The notes below the pieces were generated by a model. It saw nothing but the letters and a program-made list of their open reading frames with translations. It searched no databases and was not told the DNA's origin. Below are positions 1-6,756 of a stretch of DNA of 6,850 nt, in pieces; within the stretch, counting starts at the first letter, position 1; every line of letters starts with the position of its first letter. Source of the DNA: Alphaproteobacteria bacterium (lineage in GTDB: Bacteria; Pseudomonadota; Alphaproteobacteria; UBA828); the NCBI GenBank assembly GCA_022826345.1, contig JAJDVB010000069.1, forward strand, positions 1-6,850, in the 5' to 3' direction. The translations under genes and the position numbers were made by a program.

Positions 1-38
1 CTTCCGCGAAACTGGGTGACGTAACTAATCTGCTTCAT
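1..38 (-). CDS. Start of an unidentified gene, cut by the window edge
   Basis: An ATG at 38-36 on the minus strand opens a frame reading MKQISYVTQFRG to the window edge. An AAAGG stretch seven bases upstream is a plausible ribosome binding site. The gene would follow the transaldolase-like gene on the same strand after a gap of about 205 bases. Only 12 codons are visible, too few to name a family. The start rests on the Shine-Dalgarno spacing alone; an upstream start is possible because the frame stays open for some distance. Confidence 0.4.
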   Translation of the reverse strand, partial: MKQISYVTQFRG

Positions 39-196
39 GGTCTGGCCTTTCGTTCCTCGTCGTTCGGCACGCCGATGCGCCCGGCTTCCATGGGACGGTT
101 CGGTTCGAATGTTAGTGGAACGCTGTCAGCAAGACCATGTCCGCTGTTCGGCGCGGGAGTTGAACGCCGTTCGGTACCGCAGCCAATCAAGAAGGC

Positions 197-223
197 TCGA
201 CTCTGGGGAAGGGCAGAGTTCGA
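197..223 (-). terminator. Possible rho-independent terminator after the transaldolase-like gene
   Basis: TCGACTCTG (197-205) and CAGAGTTCGA (214-223) pair as a nine-base stem with one bulged base around an eight-base loop. It lies about 20 bases past the minus-strand stop at 244. On the minus strand it is followed by a pyrimidine-rich stretch (GCCTTCTTGATT) rather than a clean T run, so termination strength is doubtful. The rest of 39-243 shows no convincing gene or promoter. Confidence 0.3.
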
Positions 224-243
224 TGCTTGGCAACAACTGTAGA

Positions 244-1019
244 TTATTCCCTCCGGACAGGCACGCCTTCCAAGAGGCCGTTGCGGTCCATGTCCTGCCA
301 GGCGTCCATGAAGACCTTGTTCCACTGCGCGGTCATGGGGTGGTCCATCATGTCGCGATAGACCGTCCACATGGTGACGAGCTCGTCAGCGCCGTCGCGG
401 AAAGCGGCGTACGCCGTCTCCACCGTGCGGACGAGGGCGGCCATGATGAAGGGCCGCTGCTCCCAACCTCCGAACACCTGGGCGCACTCGCGGATCAGCT
501 TCGTCGGGTCGCCGCCCGACTCCTTGACCGGCTCGCAGAAGGGAAGGATGTGATCAACGCCCGCCTGGGCCGCGACGACGGCCTGGGGCAAGGAGAAGAC
601 GGTGGTGCAGCAGGTCTCCACGCCCTCTTCCCGGAGCGCGGCGAACACCTTCAGCGCGTTCACCGAGCACGGGATTTTCAGGACGATCTGATCGGAAAGA
701 TCGGTGAACGCCTTGCCGACTTCCGGAACTCGTCGAGCGAGTGCCCGTCGATCTCGACGACGATCGGCTTATCCGTGAGGTCGAGGTACTTCTTGATCAC
801 GTCGATGGCCCCGCCATGGGCCTTCGCGTACTGATTGTGCACGACCGTGTTGGTGACGATTCCGGCGATGCCGAGGGGCATCCACTCCTTGAGGTCATTC
901 GGGTCACCGGCGAGCCAGATGGCGGGCCCTCGGCCCTGGCGACGAGCGGCCGGAACCAGACCGATGTCCGCTTCCTCGGCGATTGATGGAGCAAGGGGGA
1001 CAGCGCTTACAGTCCTCAT
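244..1019 (-). pseudogene. Transaldolase / fructose-6-phosphate aldolase-like protein, frame broken near 720
   Basis: Two adjacent minus-strand frames together spell one transaldolase-like protein of about 258 residues; the FSA/TalC family is usually 210-230. The first part (1019 to about 720) carries IWLAGDPNDL and the strand GIAGIVTN. The second (720-244) carries VLKIP, whose lysine (codon 676-678) matches the Schiff-base lysine of the family, then TTVFSLPQAVVAAQAG and an ESGGD segment. Joining them needs one extra base near 720-722, for example CGG-AAA-GTC instead of CGG-AAGTC. As written, translation stops at 678. ATG 1019 is the preferred start because AGGAGG lies eight bases upstream; GTG 1025 is only two bases from it. 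About 30 residues precede the usual family start. The Asp of the family's N-terminal LDT motif is replaced (IWLAGD), and the Tyr-Val-Asn-Arg region reads LPFCEPV, so the normal sugar-phosphate substrate is doubtful. It could be a true pseudogene or a sequencing error. The gene lies 74 bases downstream of the regulator and is probably co-transcribed with it. Confidence 0.7.
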
Positions 1020-1027
1020 GATCACGT

Positions 1028-1033
1028 CCTCCT
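1028..1033 (-). promoter_or_regulatory. Strong Shine-Dalgarno of the transaldolase-like gene
   Basis: CCTCCT on the plus strand reads AGGAGG on the minus strand, eight bases before ATG 1019. It decides that start over the overlapping GTG at 1025. Confidence 0.6.
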
Positions 1034-1093
1034 GGTCAAGTGCGATGACATCGCGGCAAACCGGCTGGGTTCAACCGACCAATCTGCGGCAGA

Positions 1094-2581
1094 TTATAAG
1101 ACCCGCGCGTTGGGTACCGCCTTCGCGATCTTGTCGATACCTTCCGTTATGAGCGACTTCTCGATCACCGAATATCCCAAACGAATGTGATTTCGATTGT
1201 TTCTTTCGTCGGAAAACGTGAACCCGCCTGTCTCGAAGAACACGCCCTCTGCATCTACTATTTGGCGAAGAATGCCAGCATCCGCGTTATCCGGCAGCCT
1301 GAGCCAGATACTCCCCCCGCCATAGTCAGGCTTGGTGGAGGCGCCCGGAAAATGCCTTTCGAGGGCTTCGTGCATCACCGCGCAGCGTTCCTTGTAGATG
1401 CCGGTGATCTTGGCAACGAACCGGTCGAAATAGCCACGTTGTAGAAATAGCGCGACGCTTCTCTGATTGTTGACCGGAGGGTGTCGCAGAATGTGGTGCC
1501 GCATCGCCCTCGCTTCACGGACGAATTCGCGATCGGCAACCAAGTAGCCGATACGTAATCCAGGCAATAGGGATTTTGAGAGGCTTCCCGTGTAGATGAC
1601 ATTGCCCCAGGCATCGAGGCTCTTGAGAGCACGCGGGGGCGTCTTGTTGAAGCTGATGTCGGATTCGTAATCGTCTTCGATGACGAACTGGCCGTTTCTC
1701 TTCGTGAAAGCGAGCAATTCAACCTTACGGTCGAGCGACATCGTAACGGTTGTCGGAAACTGGTGACTCGGTGTCACAAACAGGCATTTGCAACCGGAAA
1801 CATCGCTGGAGAGAATGAGGCCCTTTTGGTCAATGGGAAACCGTCTTACCGAGATTCCCTCAATTTCCGCCATGTTGATCACATCCGGATAACCGGGATC
1901 CTCTACACCGAATATTTCGCCGGGCTTCAGGAGAAGCTTGATCGCAATATAGAGCGCCTGCTGGCCGCCAACCGTGACAAGGACTTCGTCGGGATGAGCG
2001 ACGATGCCGCGCTTGGCAAGCACGCGTTGGATTAATTGCTCGATCAGCATCTCATCGTCGATTGCGGAGTAGTCGGTCGCCCAATTGGCGACCTCAATGA
2101 CATTGACGGAATCGCGCACGCACTCGCGCCAGCTTGTGATGGGGAAGAGTGACGGGTCAGTCAGACCGCAGACGAACGGATAGCGATATCTGACCAGAAC
2201 ATCCGAAGGCTTCACAACGCGCGGAAGATTGAAGCTCCGTTCCCGGAAGAACGCCCCGTAGTCAAGGGTCGCTGGCGGTGGAGCAAGGTCGGCCGGTACG
2301 TCGGGCTTGAGCGCGTGCCCCGGTTGGGTCAGCACGTCCTGGTTGACGTAGTACCCCGAGCGGTTCCTGGCCTCGACGAACCCGTCTTGCTTCAGCGCCT
2401 CGTAAGCCAGCGTCACCGTCGTCACGCTCACGCCGAGGTCGGCGGACAGCTGGCGAATGGACGGGAGCGGTCGGTGCAGCGGGTATTGCCGGTTGACGAT
2501 GCCGATCGCGATCTGACGCCGGATTTGCTTCTGCAGGCTCTCCGGCGCCTCGCGATCGATCACGATCATGTTCTCGTACAT
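1094..2581 (-). CDS. MocR/GabR-type transcriptional regulator (GntR winged helix + PLP aminotransferase-like domain)
   Basis: The 495-residue protein has the full two-domain MocR architecture. Residues about 10-78 form a GntR winged helix (PLPSIRQLSADLGVSVTTV, then EALKQDGFVEARNRSGYYV). A variable linker follows, and residues about 110-490 form a fold-type-I aminotransferase-like domain. The PLP lysine is K336 in TGSLSKSLLPG. D303 and Y305 in IEDDYESD sit at the same distances from it as the cofactor-binding Asp and Tyr of GabR, and R467 in HIRLGYS matches the substrate-carboxylate arginine. PSHQFPTTVTMS is also typical of the family. PLP binding is therefore expected, with effector sensing through external aldimine formation. 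An in-frame TGA 12 bases upstream supports starting at ATG 2581, although the nearest purine-rich site is weak. The gene is transcribed divergently from the dehydratase operon, the usual place for a MocR regulator relative to its target, so it most likely controls that operon and itself. The effector is unknown. The first domain is noticeably richer in GC than the second. Confidence 0.93.
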   Translation of the reverse strand: MYENMIVIDREAPESLQKQIRRQIAIGIVNRQYPLHRPLPSIRQLSADLGVSVTTVTLAYEALKQDGFVEARNRSGYYVNQDVLTQPGHALKPDVPADLAPPPATLDYGAFFRERSFNLPRVVKPSDVLVRYRYPFVCGLTDPSLFPITSWRECVRDSVNVIEVANWATDYSAIDDEMLIEQLIQRVLAKRGIVAHPDEVLVTVGGQQALYIAIKLLLKPGEIFGVEDPGYPDVINMAEIEGISVRRFPIDQKGLILSSDVSGCKCLFVTPSHQFPTTVTMSLDRKVELLAFTKRNGQFVIEDDYESDISFNKTPPRALKSLDAWGNVIYTGSLSKSLLPGLRIGYLVADREFVREARAMRHHILRHPPVNNQRSVALFLQRGYFDRFVAKITGIYKERCAVMHEALERHFPGASTKPDYGGGSIWLRLPDNADAGILRQIVDAEGVFFETGGFTFSDERNNRNHIRLGYSVIEKSLITEGIDKIAKAVPNARVL

Positions 2582-2851
2582 CGTCGTCAGGCCTCACGCT
2601 CCTCGGAGCGATTGCCGTTCACGTCACGGTTAGCGTGCGAACGACCACGCCATCAAGCGCGTCTCCGCATCCGCAGTCTCTGTACCCACAATATTCCTCA
2701 ACTGTGTGCAGCCCTCTGTGCCCATAACGTTTCTCAACTGTATGTAGGTGCTCTTCGGATGGGACGTTAGGTTTTATCGCCAAGAAATTGATCGAGGTGC
2801 AGGGCGAGTGTTCAGCCGCCTTTCAGGCCGCGACATAAAGAGAAAGCACCC
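2582..2851. promoter_or_regulatory. Divergent intergenic region with both promoters
   Basis: These 270 bases separate the minus-strand regulator from the plus-strand dehydratase operon and must carry both start regions. I see no convincing -35/-10 pair in either direction and no RNA gene. The main structure is the direct repeat at 2678-2747, described separately. The plus-strand leader after the repeat is about 100 bases long, with only a weak AAGAGAAA purine tract before GTG 2852. Confidence 0.6.
2678..2747. repeat. 34-base imperfect direct repeat, candidate MocR operator
   Basis: Copies at 2678-2711 and 2714-2747 match at 27 of 34 positions with a 36-base period. Shared blocks are CTCTGT-CCCA, then CTCAACTGT-TG-AG. 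Each copy holds two CTGT motifs, at 2680, 2702, 2716 and 2738, so the motif spacings are 22, 14 and 22 bases; 22 is close to two helical turns. MocR-family regulators such as GabR and PdxR bind direct repeats in the divergent region of their own gene, so location and shape fit an operator. Binding itself is inferred. Confidence 0.6.
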
Positions 2852-4507
2852 GTGCGCAGCGACGAGCAATATCTCGGAATAGAGCGCTCACTACAGCGTG
2901 CTTGGGCGAAGGGGACAGGGCTGATCGACGAAGAGTTCGAGCAGCCCATGATCGCCGTCGTCAATACCTATCAGGAGTTCTCGCCGGAGAACGTTCATCT
3001 CCGCCAAGTCGCAGAGGCGGTCAAGGCGGGAATTCGCATGGCAGGCGGAACGCCGTGCGAATTCAACACCTTTCACGTCACCGACAGTGAGACGTTTGCC
3101 TCAGTCGGCATGCGCTATGTGCTACCGAGCCGGGACCTCGTGGCGGACATGATCGAGCTCATGGTCGAGGGTCATCGCTTCGATGCGATGGTGCTGATCG
3201 GCTCGGGCGATAAGGTTATGCCGGGAATGGTAATGGCGGCGGCACGCATCGACATACCTGCCATCATGCTTTACGGCGGTCCTACGAAAGCCGGCACTTA
3301 CAAGAACCAAAAGGTGTTTCTGGAGACGGTTTATGACGGCGTCGGCGAGCACCTCCTCGGAAAGATTACCGAAGAGAAATTAAAGGGTCTGGAAGATAAT
3401 CACTTCCCGTTTTCCGGCGCCTGCGACACAGCGACGTCCGGCAATACCGCCGGTATCTATACAGAAGCGCTGGGTCTCTCACTGCCCAATTCCGGCGCGT
3501 GTCCTGTGGGAAGCAACTACCAGCTTCGCGCGGCTAAGTACACGGGGATGCGGATCATGGACCTGGTACGCGAAGACCTGCGTCCGTCGAGGATCCTGAC
3601 GCGGGACGCGTTCGAAAACGCCATACGGGTCGGACTGGCGGTCGGTGGCTCCACCAACATGGTCCTTCACATGATCGCGATGGCAAAAGAAGCCGGTGTC
3701 GAGGTGAACTTCGACACCTGGGACCGCCTCAGTCGCGAGACCCCGACGCTGGTCAAGCTCGCACCCTCGGGGCCGTGGGGCGTGACGGATCTCGGCGAGG
3801 CAGGCGGCACGCCCGCCGTCATGAAGGCGTTGGGCGATCTCATTCACCCGCACACCTCCACCGTGAGTGGAAAGACGACCGGGGAATTGATTGCCCAAAC
3901 GGAAATCCAGAACCCCGAGTGCATTCGCGGCAAGAACGATCCCGTCGAAGAAGACGGCTCGATCTACATCCTCAAGGGCAGCCTCGCCCCCGGCGGCGCG
4001 GTCGTGAAGGCCTCCGGCGTCAGCCGCGATATGTGGGAAGTCGTGCTGCCTGCGCGGGTCTTCGAAGACGAAGAGGGCGCAATCGGCGCACTCCGCCACA
4101 ACGAAATCTCACCCGGCACGTGCGTCGTAATCCGCAACGAGGGCACGCGGGGCGGCCCCGGCATGCGTGAGATGCTGGGTGCCACCTCCGCGCTGATGGG
4201 GGCCGGCCTCGGCAACAGCTGCGCGCTCGTCACAGATGGGCGCTTCTCCGGCGCGACGCATGGCCCCGCCATCGGCTACGTGACCCCCGAGGCCGCCCGA
4301 GAAGGTCCGGTCGCCTTGGTGGAGGACGGCGATCTGATCCGTATCGATCTGCCGGGGCGCAGGCTGGACCTGGAGGTGGCGTCGGAGGTGCTCGATCAGC
4401 GCCGCCGAAACCACACGCCAATGCCGGCGCGAGTCTCGCGCGGCTATCTCAAGCACTACGCCGAGCACGTGGCGCCCGCCTCCGAAGGGGCGGTGATGTC
4501 GCGCTAG
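2852..4507 (+). CDS. IlvD/EDD-family dehydratase homologue lacking canonical Fe-S cysteines
   Basis: The 551-residue protein is full length for the dihydroxy-acid/6-phosphogluconate/sugar-acid dehydratase family, which turns 2,3-dihydroxy acids into 2-oxo acids. Family landmarks run throughout: [18 protein letters not shown] (33-50), EFNTFHVTD (70-78), [10 protein letters not shown] (93-102), the GDK metal site (119-121), GGSTNMVLH (265-273), [13 protein letters not shown] (430-442) and the catalytic-serine motif TDGRFSG (S466). The iron-sulfur ligands are altered. The first Cys position is E46 (E. coli IlvD also lacks it), the Cys of the CDK motif is G119, and only the third, C191 in [13 protein letters not shown], remains. 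Asp120 and Lys121, which position the Mg ion, are kept. The protein may lack a normal cluster, use other ligands, or catalyse a different reaction. GTG 2852 was chosen because it gives the family N-terminus (RSDEQYLG) and no ATG lies nearby upstream. It is the first gene of the operon; the oxygenase gene starts three bases after its stop. Its substrate is unknown, but it is unlikely to be the housekeeping IlvD. Confidence 0.9.
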   Translation: MRSDEQYLGIERSLQRAWAKGTGLIDEEFEQPMIAVVNTYQEFSPENVHLRQVAEAVKAGIRMAGGTPCEFNTFHVTDSETFASVGMRYVLPSRDLVADMIELMVEGHRFDAMVLIGSGDKVMPGMVMAAARIDIPAIMLYGGPTKAGTYKNQKVFLETVYDGVGEHLLGKITEEKLKGLEDNHFPFSGACDTATSGNTAGIYTEALGLSLPNSGACPVGSNYQLRAAKYTGMRIMDLVREDLRPSRILTRDAFENAIRVGLAVGGSTNMVLHMIAMAKEAGVEVNFDTWDRLSRETPTLVKLAPSGPWGVTDLGEAGGTPAVMKALGDLIHPHTSTVSGKTTGELIAQTEIQNPECIRGKNDPVEEDGSIYILKGSLAPGGAVVKASGVSRDMWEVVLPARVFEDEEGAIGALRHNEISPGTCVVIRNEGTRGGPGMREMLGATSALMGAGLGNSCALVTDGRFSGATHGPAIGYVTPEAAREGPVALVEDGDLIRIDLPGRRLDLEVASEVLDQRRRNHTPMPARVSRGYLKHYAEHVAPASEGAVMSR

Positions 4508-4510
4508 ATT

Positions 4511-5557
4511 ATGAACGCGTTGACCGAAATCGCCGTTGTCACCAATGCCGCCTCCACCGGCATCAGGATCGACCGCCCACAGTTGAAGTTGCTTGCCCGC
4601 CGCAGCGACCGGCCGGGCCTTGCTTATCTGGCTCTCTGGGCGCTGGCGCTGGCGCTGACCGGCACAGCGCTCTGGGTCGCCTTGGGTAGCGCGTACGTGT
4701 GGGGGGCCATCTTCGTTTTCGGCGTCGTCATGTCGGTGCCGGCTTACGCGCTCAGCCATGAGACGGCGCACGGAACCGCATTTCGCACGCGCTGGCTCAA
4801 TGAGGCCGTCTTCTGGTTTACGTCGCTGCTCTACGGCGAGGAGCCGCTGCACCGGCGCTACACCCACACCAATCACCACACGTACACGTGGTACGTGGGT
4901 CTCGACAGCCAGATGCCCTTCGACACCCCGCTCACGTTCAAGGGCTGGCTTCACGATATCAGCGGCCTGTCAATTCACAGGTTCCAGTTCCGGGTGCTCT
5001 GGCAGCTCACGACCAAACGGTACACGCCGCTTATGCGGGAGGTATCGCCGGCGGCGGAGCTGCCGAAGATGACCCGCAACGCGCGTCTCTTTTGCCTCAT
5101 CTACCTCGGTGTCATCGCCCTGATCGCCTCCGGCTACGGCTGGCCGTTGCTCTGGTTCTACGTGCTGCCGCGGCTCATCGGCGGCCCGGTCATGCTGATG
5201 TTCAACATCATCCAGCACGCCGAGATGCAAGAGAACTCGTCCTCAATCGTCGACAGCACACGGACGTTTCGGACGAACTGGGTGGGGCGCTTCCTCTATC
5301 TCAACATGAACAACCACGTGGAGCATCACCTCTATCCGCAGGTGCCGTTCTACTCGCTCCCCAAGCTTCACGAGGCCGTGGCCGGCAGGACCCCGGAGCC
5401 CGATCCGGGCTTCTGGCTCACCAATCTCGATCTTCTTTGGGTCGTCACCCGGCGCTCGCTCGGGCGCAGCACCAAGGCCGCCTGGATACGCCAGGCGCCG
5501 CACATGGTGAGCGCCAGCGGTGCCTCTGTGAATATCTCGAAGGCGACGATGCAGTGA
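4511..5557 (+). CDS. mocD-like: MocD-like membrane di-iron oxygenase (fatty acid desaturase superfamily)
   Basis: The 348-residue protein has the histidine boxes of integral-membrane di-iron enzymes: HETAH (83-87), HRRYTHTNHH (114-123), a QHAE element at 235-238 and NNHVEHH (267-273). Hydrophobic segments near 38-58, 61-80, 191-208 and 210-225 would anchor it in the inner membrane with the boxes facing the cytoplasm. This superfamily hydroxylates, desaturates or oxidatively cleaves substrates using O2 and electrons from a ferredoxin. Its neighbour two genes downstream is a Rieske ferredoxin of MocE type. The pairing matches MocD/MocE of rhizopine catabolism, where they act in removing the O-methyl group of 3-O-methyl-scyllo-inosamine. 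A lipid desaturase is the alternative, but the surrounding catabolic genes and the MocR regulator argue against it. The start lies three bases after the dehydratase stop and has no strong ribosome binding site, so translational coupling is likely. Its end overlaps the next gene by four bases (GTGA). Confidence 0.85.
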   Translation: MNALTEIAVVTNAASTGIRIDRPQLKLLARRSDRPGLAYLALWALALALTGTALWVALGSAYVWGAIFVFGVVMSVPAYALSHETAHGTAFRTRWLNEAVFWFTSLLYGEEPLHRRYTHTNHHTYTWYVGLDSQMPFDTPLTFKGWLHDISGLSIHRFQFRVLWQLTTKRYTPLMREVSPAAELPKMTRNARLFCLIYLGVIALIASGYGWPLLWFYVLPRLIGGPVMLMFNIIQHAEMQENSSSIVDSTRTFRTNWVGRFLYLNMNNHVEHHLYPQVPFYSLPKLHEAVAGRTPEPDPGFWLTNLDLLWVVTRRSLGRSTKAAWIRQAPHMVSASGASVNISKATMQ

Positions 5558-6396
5558 CGCGCAAGCGCATCTACACCTACGGCGGCAAGCCGGCCCGGCG
5601 CAACTTCACCGTGGCCGATCTGATCGCGCTCAAGGGCACGTTCAAGCTTTGCCAGACCTGCCCGGCGACGGAAGAGGAAGCAGCGGCCTGCGAAGCCGTC
5701 GGCATCGACGTGCTGAACACATCGGACGCGGACCTTCCCGCGGTGCGGGCCGGCGCGCCCGAGACCTTCATCATCGCCGACCTGCCGATGACGGCGCACC
5801 GGACGGCGGACGACATCCTGCGCGCCGCCGTGAAGGCGGCGGAAGCCGGTGCGGACGCGGTCTACACGCCGCGCAGCCTGCGCACGGTCGAGATGCTGGC
5901 CAGGGAGGGGCTCGCCGTCCAGGGCCATCTCGGCCTGGTGCCACGGCTCTCGACCCAGCGCGGAGGCTTGCGAATCGTCGGCAAGACGGCGGACGAGGCG
6001 ATCGAGCTCGCCGATGATTTTCGCCGGCTCGAGGACGCCGGCGCCTACGCGGCCGAGGTCGAATGCGTGGCGGCCGAGGCGCTCGCAGCGATCAACCCGC
6101 TGACACGGCTGGTCACCCATTCCATCGGCGCCGGTTCCGCCGGCGACGTCATCTTCATGTTCCTCGTGGACATCTGCGGCGAATCCGAACGGCCCCCCGG
6201 TCACGCCAAGGCCTTCGCCGACCTCAATTCGATCCGCGCACACCTCGCCGTCGAACGGCGGCGCGCTCTGAGCGAATACCGGCAAGCAGTCGTGACCGGT
6301 GCTTATCCCTGCGCCGCGACCTCGGTCTCGATGCCGCCGGACGAACACCAGAAACTTCTCGAGGCGCTGGATGCGCGCCCGCTCTTCAACACCTAG
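5554..6396 (+). CDS. PanB-like (ketopantoate hydroxymethyltransferase family) enzyme with altered active site
   Basis: The 280-residue protein belongs to the PEP mutase/isocitrate lyase superfamily and is closest to PanB, which transfers a one-carbon unit from methylene-tetrahydrofolate to 2-oxoisovalerate. PanB signatures include FIIADLPM (D76, matching metal ligand Asp84 of E. coli PanB), VQGHLGLVPR (H125), GGLRIVGKTADEA (137-149), VECVAAEALA (E170, matching catalytic Glu181) and SIGAG (190-194). Two features differ. The lysine of the VKIEGG segment (Lys112 in E. coli) is replaced by Y104 in AVYTPRS, and the VGDSLGM metal-site loop with roughly 12 or more following residues is replaced by VLNTSDADLP. 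It is therefore unlikely to be the pantothenate enzyme. A C-C lyase or transferase acting on a 2-oxo acid, perhaps the product of the dehydratase, is the natural guess. GTG 5554 overlaps the oxygenase stop in GTGA, which favours it as a coupled start and gives a normal PanB-like length. Confidence 0.82.
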   Translation: MTRKRIYTYGGKPARRNFTVADLIALKGTFKLCQTCPATEEEAAACEAVGIDVLNTSDADLPAVRAGAPETFIIADLPMTAHRTADDILRAAVKAAEAGADAVYTPRSLRTVEMLAREGLAVQGHLGLVPRLSTQRGGLRIVGKTADEAIELADDFRRLEDAGAYAAEVECVAAEALAAINPLTRLVTHSIGAGSAGDVIFMFLVDICGESERPPGHAKAFADLNSIRAHLAVERRRALSEYRQAVVTGAYPCAATSVSMPPDEHQKLLEALDARPLFNT

Positions 6397-6400
6397 GAGA
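6395..6400 (+). promoter_or_regulatory. Shine-Dalgarno of the Rieske ferredoxin gene
   Basis: AGGAGA overlaps the stop codon of the PanB-like gene and lies six bases before ATG 6407. It selects this start over the in-frame ATG at 6299, which lies inside the upstream gene. Confidence 0.65.
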
Positions 6401-6406
6401 GCAACG

Positions 6407-6715
6407 ATGGCCGACTGGGTCCGCGCCTGCTCCTGCGACGACATCGAGGACGAGGACCTCATCCGCTGGGACCACGACGGCCGTACCTACGCAATCTACA
6501 AGACCGAGGACGGCTTTTATTGCACCGATGGCATGTGCACGCACGAGGAGGAGCACCTCGAGGAGGGGCTTCTGACCGGTCATGTCATCGAGTGCCCCCT
6601 TCACCAGGGTCGCTTCGATATCAGGACGGGCGAGGTGATTTCGCCGCCGCCCTTCGACGATCTCAACACCTATCCGGTGAAGACGGAGGACGGCGAGGTC
6701 TACGTGAAGCTCTAG
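6407..6715 (+). CDS. mocE-like: MocE-like Rieske [2Fe-2S] ferredoxin
   Basis: The 102-residue soluble protein is a single Rieske domain. CTH (44-46) and CPLH (63-66) form the CxH-x16-CxxH cluster motif, with the LHQGRFDIRTGEVISPPP segment typical of ferredoxins serving oxygenases. It has no signal peptide or membrane segment, so it works in the cytoplasm, carrying electrons from a reductase to an oxygenase. The evident partner is the MocD-like enzyme two genes upstream. The length is normal and the C-terminus (GEVYVKL) looks complete. The start lies ten bases after the PanB-like stop with a good Shine-Dalgarno. A MocF-type ferredoxin reductase would be expected nearby, but an insertion sequence begins directly after the stop codon. 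Confidence 0.92.
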   Translation: MADWVRACSCDDIEDEDLIRWDHDGRTYAIYKTEDGFYCTDGMCTHEEEHLEEGLLTGHVIECPLHQGRFDIRTGEVISPPPFDDLNTYPVKTEDGEVYVKL

Positions 6716-6756
6716 CAGGCTGCTGAAAAACTCTCTGGCGTTGGTGGGATTGGCGT

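Noticed and set aside
35..370. Minus-strand open frame ending in an ATGA overlap with the partial gene at 38
   Set aside because: Most of it is an out-of-frame reading of the transaldolase 3' end; only a short tail such as MEAGRIGVPNDEERKARP (92-35) lies in the gap, with no homology or clear ribosome binding site. The ATGA overlap is probably chance.
37..834. Long plus-strand open frame (265 codons) opposite the transaldolase-like gene
   Set aside because: Its translation is Arg/His/Leu-rich with no family motif, and it is antisense to a frame with clear transaldolase homology on both sides of the break.
2678..2747. CRISPR array
   Set aside because: Only two imperfect copies separated by two bases, with no spacer-sized unique sequence between them.
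2315..2770. 151-codon plus-strand frame over the regulator's 5' end and the divergent region
   Set aside because: Antisense to the MocR winged helix for most of its length, no motif, and it runs through the direct repeat.
4109..4954. 281-codon minus-strand frame across the dehydratase/oxygenase junction
   Set aside because: Low-complexity Arg/Gly/Ala-rich antisense shadow of two well-supported genes, typical of high-GC DNA.
4888..5553. N-terminal extension of the PanB-like frame back into the oxygenase gene
   Set aside because: The extra 222 codons read the oxygenase gene in another frame and give Arg/Ala-rich sequence. GTG 5554 with its GTGA overlap gives the normal family length.
4511..5557. 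Housekeeping lipid desaturase
   Set aside because: The histidine boxes alone would allow it, but co-transcription with a Rieske ferredoxin and catabolic-family enzymes facing a MocR regulator fits a MocD-type oxygenase better.
5368..6462. 364-codon minus-strand frame opposite the PanB-like gene
   Set aside because: No recognisable domain; it lies antisense to a gene with clear PanB signatures and tight operon spacing.
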